From: Lentisphaerota bacterium
GTDB taxonomy: Bacteria > Verrucomicrobiota > Lentisphaeria > Oligosphaerales > Oligosphaeraceae
Reading direction: 5' to 3'
Length of the DNA stretch: 6,129 bases
Assembly: GCA_012800565.1 (NCBI GenBank)
Contig: JAAZIZ010000348.1
Span: 1-6,129 of the forward strand
Both the position numbers and the translations under genes were made by a program. Below, in pieces: positions 1-4,928 of this stretch (positions within the stretch are counted from its first letter, which is position 1; every line of letters starts with the position of its first letter). The notes under the pieces were generated by a model that saw only the letters and a list, made by a program, of their open reading frames with translations, was not told the origin of the DNA and ran no database searches.

Positions 1-174
1 AGATATATTGCTCCTGCTGGCAGAAAACCCTGGGGGCAGAGAAGAACCGCAATATTTTGTGGTTTGGCTCTGCTTGCAAAATCTTTTTTGTGGCACTATT
101 TTTCGTCGTGGTCCAGGCCTCTCCGCGCCCAAGCCTATTAGGGGGGCGACCCGTTTTGCATACACGGGACTCCT
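1..174. other. Noncoding leader before the 9-bp repeat array
   Basis: No convincing gene is visible. Plus-strand reading frames run through it only because the following 9-bp array contains no stop; their translations are low complexity and lack a signal or family motif. The stretch is locally T-rich around 83-105 and contains a run of six G at 141-146. It may be the 5' untranslated region of the acyltransferase gene, or the conserved flank of a dispersed intergenic repeat that carries the array. Neither can be decided from one copy. Confidence 0.45.
74..102 (+). promoter_or_regulatory. Possible sigma70-type promoter for the acyltransferase gene
   Basis: TTGCAA at 74-79 and TATTTT at 97-102 are separated by 17 bases; each matches 4 of 6 consensus positions. 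If real, transcription would start near 109 and the whole 9-bp array would lie in the 5' untranslated RNA. The match is weak and the region is T-rich, so chance is a serious alternative. Confidence 0.2.
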
Positions 175-184
175 GTCGGACAGG
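172..184. repeat. 13-bp inverted repeat at the array's left boundary
   Basis: CCTGTC at 172-177 and GACAGG at 179-184 are perfect 6-base inverted repeats around a single central G at 178. The right arm belongs to the first array unit; the left arm (CCT at 172-174) is unique flank. The unit alone does not make this palindrome, so it marks the left edge only. As RNA a one-base loop cannot close fully, so a DNA-level role (protein site or boundary mark) or chance is more likely than a hairpin. Confidence 0.5.
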
Positions 185-244
185 TCGGACAGGTCGGACA
201 GGTCGGACAGGTCGGACAGGTCGGACAGGTCGGACGGGTCGGAC
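175..244. repeat. 9-bp tandem repeat array (GTCGGACAG, 7.8 copies)
   Basis: Units run 175-183, 184-192, 193-201, 202-210, 211-219 and 220-228 (six perfect), then 229-237 with one change (GTCGGACGG), then a partial unit at 238-244. There are no spacers, so it is not a CRISPR array. A 9-bp period keeps all reading frames open and yields SDR, RTG or GQV tripeptide repeats, which explains the spurious long frames here. The array stops 20 bases before the Shine-Dalgarno of the acyltransferase gene. I recall similar TCGGACAGG tandem arrays in intergenic regions of Lentisphaerota-like genomes, but cannot confirm this. Copy-number change by slippage is expected for so uniform an array. Confidence 0.95.
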
Positions 245-263
245 TTTCTTAAGGCCTCATTCC

Positions 264-268
264 AGGAG
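264..268 (+). promoter_or_regulatory. Ribosome binding site that fixes the acyltransferase start
   Basis: AGGAG lies six bases before the ATG at 275. It is the only good Shine-Dalgarno near any candidate start of this frame and it lies downstream of the repeat array, so the array is not translated as part of the protein. Confidence 0.8.
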
Positions 269-274
269 ATTCTC

Positions 275-856
275 ATGCTGATCAAAGAGCCGGCAACAGA
301 AGCTGAAATTGATTCGATGTGGCAGCTCAACCATCAGGTGTTTGCGGAGGAGTTCCCCCAGCATCCGCCTCATGCCGATGGTCGTCTGGTGGACAAATTT
401 CATGCGAAGAATCTCTACCGGATCGCCTGGGACGGCGAACGCACTGTCGGCATGATCTGTGCGCACTGGCAGCCGCCCTTTTCCGCAGTGATGAAGTTCG
501 GGTCTTGGCTGGCAAACCGTCTGCCGGAAGGAAAAACCGCCGAAATACGCCTGTTTGCGCTGCTGCCTGAGTATCGTCATGGCCCCCTTGCGATCGCTTT
601 AGCTGCCTCCCTGTTTGCCGAACTTGAAAAACGCGGGCTGCAAACGCTGGTGATCTCGGGAATTTCCGTGCAGCAGAATTTTTATCGGCATATCGGCTTT
701 CAAGTAGCCGGGGAACCGGTCAGTGAAAATGGGGTGACTTTCTTTCCGATGATTGGTGATTTGCCCGCTATCCTGAAAAACAATCCAGCCTGGCGGAAAT
801 ATCAGCCGCAAGGCCAGTCAGCCTCATCGCAGGGAACTGCGCACATGATCCGCTGA
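275..856 (+). CDS. GNAT-fold acyltransferase, FeeM / N-acyl amino acid synthase-like
   Basis: A 193-residue protein with no signal peptide, predicted cytoplasmic. The N-terminal part has NHQVFAEEFPQH (residues 19-30), the pattern seen in FeeM-like and autoinducer-synthase-like GNAT proteins. A central strand, EIRLFALLPEYRHGPLA (90-106), fits the GNAT acyl-CoA/pantetheine-binding segment, with R101 and G103 in a variant of the R-x-x-G-x-G/A motif. NFYRHIGF (135-142) matches the GNAT motif B region. The family moves an acyl group from acyl-CoA or acyl carrier protein to an amine; FeeM itself makes N-acyl amino acids. Donor and acceptor here are unknown. The frame stays open upstream through the 9-bp array, but residues there are repeat-encoded; I chose the ATG at 275 because of its Shine-Dalgarno and because GNAT similarity begins there. 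The polar tail after about residue 170 looks disordered. Plain N-acetyltransferase activity is the main alternative. Confidence 0.85.
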   Translation: MLIKEPATEAEIDSMWQLNHQVFAEEFPQHPPHADGRLVDKFHAKNLYRIAWDGERTVGMICAHWQPPFSAVMKFGSWLANRLPEGKTAEIRLFALLPEYRHGPLAIALAASLFAELEKRGLQTLVISGISVQQNFYRHIGFQVAGEPVSENGVTFFPMIGDLPAILKNNPAWRKYQPQGQSASSQGTAHMIR

Positions 857-951
857 TAATTTGTAAAGACCGCTATCAGGATTACATTTAACTCACGCTG
901 CATCATATAGCATTTAACGACTCCTAAACCAGATTTGCGAGGCTTAAATAG

Positions 952-2136
952 ATGAAAGTAAAAGAACTCCATGTCCAGGATCGCCTGGCAATTGCCGTCA
1001 CCTCAATGCAGCGCTGCGGAGAGAAAATTTACCTTGGGCTGACTGGCGGCGCCAATATCCTGGCCGAGTATGATACCAGCAGGGAAGAACTGCTGGTCCA
1101 TCACGACGTCTTTCCGTGGATCGGCCAGCGCGGATACTGCAGCAAAATCCATAATGCCCTGGGGGCCTTGCCGGATGGCTCGCTGGTGCTGGGCGAAGGC
1201 AATCACTTCACCTGGGACGGCATCCCGGTGACCGTAAATTACTTCAATCACGAGTTGCCCGAGTCCATGCTGCAGCGCAAACGCGACCAAGGCTATCCCG
1301 AGGTCTGTTATACCGACTTCTGTCTGGAAAATCTGCAGGGCTGGCAGCGCAGCCGGACCGACCGCGGCGGGCGTATCCTGCGCTATTATCCCGAAGAACG
1401 ACGCGGCGAGGTGGCGGCCTGGCTGCCGGAATATCTCTATACCCAGTCCCTGATCGTGGACAGCACCCGTGAGCGTGGGTTCGGCCATACCATCCCGGAT
1501 AACCATTTCTTTTTTGTCGATTTCAAAGAAAAAAGCCTGCGCGATTTCGGGCGTATCAGCGACTACGCCCACCACAATATGCTGATCACACCCCAGGGGC
1601 TCTGCTACGGTGCCTGGCTGGACCGGGCCGACCAGACCCTGAAGCTGTTCCGCTTCAATCCCGAAGATGAGTCATTCGCCTATCTGAATTCGCTGATTCT
1701 GCCCGAAATTGGCCCCAAAATTGCCGGCAATCAAGGCGTGGACGAGTGGATCGTCACCCGCAGCGGCCGGATTTTTGTCGGCACCGTGGCTGAGGCCCGG
1801 CTGCTGGAATTCTTTCCCGCGACCGAGACTTTCCAGCCGGTGGCAGTTCTGGGTCAGGGGGGACGAGTTACCTCAATGTCCGAAGATGAAGCGGGCACAG
1901 TCTGGATTACAGCCGGGTATCCGCATATGCGACTCTTTGCTTTCGAGCCCGAAGACAATCTCATCCAGGATTATGGCCAGGTGAATTCAACCTACCAGCG
2001 CTGCTATTTCCATTGCGGCTGCTGCTGCAACGGCAGACTTTACCTCGGGGAGACAGATTGTTTTTCACCGTCTTTGCATATTATCGACCTGGAGGAGCTG
2101 CGCCATACCCAGAAACCTGTTCTTGTCCGCGCCTGA
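952..2136 (+). CDS. Cytoplasmic beta-propeller-like protein of unknown function
   Basis: A 394-residue protein. The start has GAGG at 939-942, nine bases before the ATG. There is no signal peptide or membrane segment, so it is predicted soluble and cytoplasmic. Repeating units of the form G-(K/R)-I-Y/F-(L/V)-G followed by an L-x-x-(Y/F)-(D/N)-P-E-like strand recur, for example around residues 24-42, 140-150, 230-245, 265-290, 315-335 and 360-380, as expected for a five- to seven-bladed propeller of the YVTN/WD40-like class. Histidine- and acid-rich loops stand out: GHTIPDNHFFFVDF (about 179-192) and DYAHHN (about 204-209). The last blade holds a cysteine cluster (C351, C355, C357-C359, C370). 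I do not recognise a named family; a sugar- or uronate-acting propeller enzyme or a binding scaffold are both possible. It lies 95 bases after the acyltransferase gene; a weak promoter-like pair (TTGTAA 861-866, TACATT 883-888) sits between, so co-transcription is uncertain. Confidence 0.8.
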   Translation: MKVKELHVQDRLAIAVTSMQRCGEKIYLGLTGGANILAEYDTSREELLVHHDVFPWIGQRGYCSKIHNALGALPDGSLVLGEGNHFTWDGIPVTVNYFNHELPESMLQRKRDQGYPEVCYTDFCLENLQGWQRSRTDRGGRILRYYPEERRGEVAAWLPEYLYTQSLIVDSTRERGFGHTIPDNHFFFVDFKEKSLRDFGRISDYAHHNMLITPQGLCYGAWLDRADQTLKLFRFNPEDESFAYLNSLILPEIGPKIAGNQGVDEWIVTRSGRIFVGTVAEARLLEFFPATETFQPVAVLGQGGRVTSMSEDEAGTVWITAGYPHMRLFAFEPEDNLIQDYGQVNSTYQRCYFHCGCCCNGRLYLGETDCFSPSLHIIDLEELRHTQKPVLVRA

Positions 2137-2197
2137 ACAGATGAATATTCGGCAGTGCCAGATGCCGGCAGGGCGGAGCATTGCTGTCCTGCAGCGC

Positions 2198-3112
2198 CTA
2201 CCACCAGCCATGGTACATTCTTTCCTTTTGCAGGTAGTATATTTGTGGTTTTTCTTCGCCGGGTATGATTTTGCAGCTGACCCAAATTGACCCGGCCGGG
2301 CAGGTCAGATGCAGTTCATAGAATAATTCCTGGTTAGTGCTGAACTTCAATATATTGCCAAAACAGTGATCCACGGGCATCTGTTCCGCCAGCTCCTGGA
2401 GCAGCCGCCAGGTCTCGTCCGAGACCTTAAACCAGTGCGATTTCGGGTTGAGACGGTTATGACTGGCGAATTCCAGCAGTGCGTCACTGCCGGGAACATA
2501 TTCCTGCAGCTTCAGCTTCCAGCCCGTTTCAGTGCGGGTCCACCAGTACAGCCGCCCCGGTTGGGTCAACACTACCAGCTGGTCCTGGCTTGAGGCCAGA
2601 AGCTCAATTCGGCCATATACTTCGCTGACCAGCTGCCGGTTGCAGGTGAGCTTGGTCTTCCGGCCCAGTGGCGCGGCCACTTCGATCAGCTGCAGAGTGC
2701 CGTTGACGCTGTCCAGATAGTTGAAGCCCCATAGCCGGCGGTACAGTGCGCCGTTATCTGGTTGTTCCTGGTACGCGAAGAACGGGCTTAGAGCGCAGAC
2801 CACAGGATAGAACGGCAGCCAGAATATCCAGAGCAGGGCCGGGTCCTCCGATGTACCATAAGGGGACTTGCAGAACATATCAACAGGCACCAGCAGCGTA
2901 TCCGCAGCAATGATGCCCAAATCGGTCAGGGCAGCGGCCGGCACACCATAGAGGCAGTGGTACCAGGGACACTGTCGTACAGTCTCGGCCGTAAGATAGC
3001 GCAATTTGCCGTTTAGCCGCATTCTGGCCGGGCCGTTGACGCAGCTGCAGCAGCAGAACAGCAGTGTAAGCAGGAGGCAACCGCAGCGGCGTGGATAAAT
3101 GCGGGCAAGCAT
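2198..3112 (-). CDS. YceK-like (DUF1375-type) envelope lipoprotein with extra C-terminal region
   Basis: A 304-residue protein. The N-terminus is a lipoprotein-type signal: basic residues (R4, R8, R9), a hydrophobic stretch (L13-F19), then a cysteine run C20-C22 and C24. C21 (L-F-C-C) or C24 (C-C-S-C) could be the lipidated residue; the lipobox is not canonical. Residues 64-79, DLGIIAADTLLVPVDM, closely resemble the conserved DLPxSxxxDTxxLPxD pattern of the small E. coli lipoprotein YceK. A hydrophobic stretch at 92-113 follows. The remaining 190 or so residues are not part of YceK, which is about 75 residues long, and are unrecognised; they contain mixed strands with Trp-rich pieces. The ATG at 3112 is chosen over an upstream in-frame start at 3208 because of the Shine-Dalgarno and because the signal peptide begins there; the longer version would overlap the upstream phosphoesterase. 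The gap to that gene is 46 bases, so it is probably its operon partner. Confidence 0.75.
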   Translation of the reverse strand: MLARIYPRRCGCLLLTLLFCCCSCVNGPARMRLNGKLRYLTAETVRQCPWYHCLYGVPAAALTDLGIIAADTLLVPVDMFCKSPYGTSEDPALLWIFWLPFYPVVCALSPFFAYQEQPDNGALYRRLWGFNYLDSVNGTLQLIEVAAPLGRKTKLTCNRQLVSEVYGRIELLASSQDQLVVLTQPGRLYWWTRTETGWKLKLQEYVPGSDALLEFASHNRLNPKSHWFKVSDETWRLLQELAEQMPVDHCFGNILKFSTNQELFYELHLTCPAGSIWVSCKIIPGEEKPQIYYLQKERMYHGWW

Positions 3113-3117
3113 AAGTT

Positions 3118-3122
3118 CTCCC
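3118..3122 (-). promoter_or_regulatory. Ribosome binding site that fixes the lipoprotein start
   Basis: Read on the minus strand, GGGAG precedes the ATG at 3112 by five bases. It supports the shorter start, giving a protein that opens directly with a lipoprotein signal peptide. Confidence 0.75.
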
Positions 3123-3130
3123 GGCTCCAA

Positions 3131-4359
3131 ATGGGCTGTTCTGGGGCAAACGCTATGATTAAGGGAATTTCTCGATTTTGACGTACTTGAATTGCACGAA
3201 ACCGGCACTGCCTTCGCGAACCAGGAAGTAGTAGTTGTAATTCTCCCTGCGTTTTTGGAAGTCGATCACGTATCTCTGCAGTTCGATTTCGCCCGGCGGG
3301 GTATAGATGCGGGCATTGGCATTGGTCAGGGGGGTGGGGTTGCGGAGAACGAGGGTCCATTGCCCGGGGCCGGGCTGCTTCATCTGCATATCAATGGTGA
3401 AGCGAAAGCGAGTCTTCGCCGGCCCGGCCCAGACATTTTCCGGCAGGACCAGTCTGGCGTTACCGGATTTGTGATGATAAAAGCCATCTACCAGGGGTAA
3501 GGGCGAGCCGCCATCCAGCCCGCTCAGGAAAGGCAAGTCCTGCATGGGCTGGGAGGATTCGTAGATGACTTCGCCTTGTTCCACGCTGGAGACTGTGGTC
3601 TCAGCCTGCAGGCTGGTTCCTTCATTGCCGAAAAAATCTACTGGCGTAACTTGGAAGCGGTATGTCTTCCCGGCCGTAAAATACCCGGCATTGAAAGAAT
3701 GGGTCTCCTGGCCGGGACGATATTGCGGCGGGAGATAGTAATCGGCCTTGATTTTCTGCCGGGTGAACACCACCCAGGTGCCATCTTCTTCCTGGCGAGA
3801 TATTTCAGCATTGTAGACGGCAACGTTATCCGGGTCATGAGCATAGGGAAACTGCAGGGTCAGGTTGGCAGCGGTGCTGTCAGGGGTGATGCTGATTTTG
3901 GCCCCGGCCGGAAATTGCGGTATTTGGGCTTTGGCTTTGCGGGTGGCCACGGAGTACGGCGCAGTGTCTTTATCGAAAGGCCAGGGGACACTCCAGAGCC
4001 TGTCGGCCAGGAACTCTTTTTTGTCAGCCAGGGAAAAGCGGTGGAAGTCGATTTTATGGCTGTAGACTTTCATAATCAGCACTTCATTAGGCTTTGCCGT
4101 AGATGCGGCAGTCCCGGCTAAGGGGCCCACCTTGGCCGATATGCTGCCAGCGTTCACACAAGTGAAGTTCCCTTGCCAGATGCACATTTCATTGCGCAGC
4201 GAATTGTGCGTATGACCGGAAATATGAATAACCTGCGGGTAATTGTCCAGAACTTTCCGCCGCCCGGGAGAGCCCCAGACGAGGCTGTTCCTGGTCGTGT
4301 CGTAAGGCGGAATATGGTCAATGACAAACACCGGTTTGCCGGGATATTTGGCACTGGCT
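3131..4359. repeat. Tandem duplication, copy A (visible aligned part)
   Basis: Every position from 3159 to 4359 aligns to position +1770 without gaps in the blocks I compared. Homology continues past the stop codon to about 3131, with a 2-base net length difference in that flank (28 against 30 bases). It covers the phosphoesterase C-terminal two-thirds plus a 3' tail, and the remainder of the unit has its partner beyond the window. Confidence 0.9.
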
Positions 4360-4817
4360 TCTTTGACGGAGTTATCAAGGTCTTCCATGTCAGCATTTTG
4401 TGGAAAAATCAGAAAAATATAGCCGTTGATTTCCAGCTGGTCACGGGGATTATGGGGCACCTGCAGGAGTTCTTTTACCGCCGCAAAAGCCGTATCCCAG
4501 TCTGGCTGGTTGAGAGTATCGTGATTGGCGTAAACGTAAATCTCTTTGGGCTTGTCCTCAGGGAAAATCTCGTTGAAGATGTCGCGATAGTGCTTGTAGC
4601 CCTCAGGATAATGATAATCGGCAATGTCCCCGACATTGATCACCAGATCGGCTTTCTGCTCTTTGAACAGCTCCAGGGCAGTTTGAACCAGAACGCAGCT
4701 CTCCCGCGTGGTCTTGATATGCGTGTCGGTCATAATCCCGACCCGCAGAATCGGCTCCTCAGCTAAAAGCATGCTAGACAAGACAATAATGGGAGACAGA
4801 ACCCGGGATATCTTCAT
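3159..4817 (-). CDS. Secreted calcineurin-like metallophosphoesterase with FN3-like and C-terminal beta domains
   Basis: A 552-residue protein. Residues 1-19 form a Sec signal peptide (K2, R5, then a hydrophobic core) with likely cleavage after A19. The metallophosphoesterase domain spans about 24-260 and has all five family blocks: D31-T-H33, G63-D64, N98-H99-D100, H168 and G201-H-T-H204, so two-metal phosphoester hydrolysis is expected. The third block reads ANHD, not the usual GNHD. Residues about 303-412 look like a fibronectin type III-like domain (ITPD..., FNAGYFTAGKTYRFQVTPVD, TTV end). Residues about 415-552 form a second beta-rich module with aromatic strands, perhaps a carbohydrate-binding-type sandwich. 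The substrate is not predictable: nucleotides, phosphodiesters and phospho-sugars are all possible. GGAG at 4824-4827, six bases before the ATG, supports the start. It follows an 89% identical paralogue by 111 bases and precedes the lipoprotein gene by 46, so it is probably in one operon, acting outside the inner membrane. Confidence 0.9.
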   Translation of the reverse strand: MKISRVLSPIIVLSSMLLAEEPILRVGIMTDTHIKTTRESCVLVQTALELFKEQKADLVINVGDIADYHYPEGYKHYRDIFNEIFPEDKPKEIYVYANHDTLNQPDWDTAFAAVKELLQVPHNPRDQLEINGYIFLIFPQNADMEDLDNSVKEASAKYPGKPVFVIDHIPPYDTTRNSLVWGSPGRRKVLDNYPQVIHISGHTHNSLRNEMCIWQGNFTCVNAGSISAKVGPLAGTAASTAKPNEVLIMKVYSHKIDFHRFSLADKKEFLADRLWSVPWPFDKDTAPYSVATRKAKAQIPQFPAGAKISITPDSTAANLTLQFPYAHDPDNVAVYNAEISRQEEDGTWVVFTRQKIKADYYLPPQYRPGQETHSFNAGYFTAGKTYRFQVTPVDFFGNEGTSLQAETTVSSVEQGEVIYESSQPMQDLPFLSGLDGGSPLPLVDGFYHHKSGNARLVLPENVWAGPAKTRFRFTIDMQMKQPGPGQWTLVLRNPTPLTNANARIYTPPGEIELQRYVIDFQKRRENYNYYFLVREGSAGFVQFKYVKIEKFP

Positions 4818-4928
4818 GATGAACTCCGTGATAGGGGGCGGTTGCTATAAGTGCGTCTCAGTGCATCCAGGAACGCTGGCTTAACTGTAAGCAGCAGTAT
4901 GGCTGCTCTGAGGCAAAAAACGCTCTAA
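4818..4928. other. Spacer between the two phosphoesterase genes
   Basis: No gene fits. Next to the upstream copy's stop codon (4899-4928) the sequence is homologous to the 3' flank of the other copy (3131-3158); the rest is unrelated to that flank. A 5-bp stem (AGCAG 4893-4897, CTGCT 4903-4907, loop TATGG) lacks a following T-run on either strand, so I do not call a terminator. No convincing promoter is visible, which favours read-through from the upstream copy. Confidence 0.5.

Noticed and set aside
175..244. CRISPR array
   Set aside because: Units are 9 bases and contiguous, with no spacers and no cas genes nearby.
8..274. N-terminal extension of the acyltransferase frame back to position 8
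   Set aside because: The extension is low-complexity, is partly encoded by the 9-bp repeat, and lacks a Shine-Dalgarno; AGGAG at 264-268 and the start of GNAT similarity both point to 275.
57..281. Small protein with RTG tripeptide repeats
   Set aside because: It exists only because the 9-bp array has no stop in any frame; no ribosome binding site or family supports it.
1003..1575. 190-codon frame on the minus strand inside the propeller gene
   Set aside because: It lies entirely opposite a better-supported gene with regular propeller repeats and its own Shine-Dalgarno; it is a codon-bias shadow.
2168..2192. Terminator between the convergent genes
   Set aside because: GCAGG/CCTGC can pair but over a 15-base loop and without a T-run on either strand; too weak to call.
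3113..3208. Longer start for the lipoprotein gene at 3208
   Set aside because: It would overlap the upstream gene, bury the signal peptide 32 residues inside the protein, and ignore the Shine-Dalgarno at 3118-3122.
4893..4907. Hairpin terminator between the phosphoesterase genes
   Set aside because: The stem is only 5 bp, has no downstream T-run, and read-through is more consistent with an operon.
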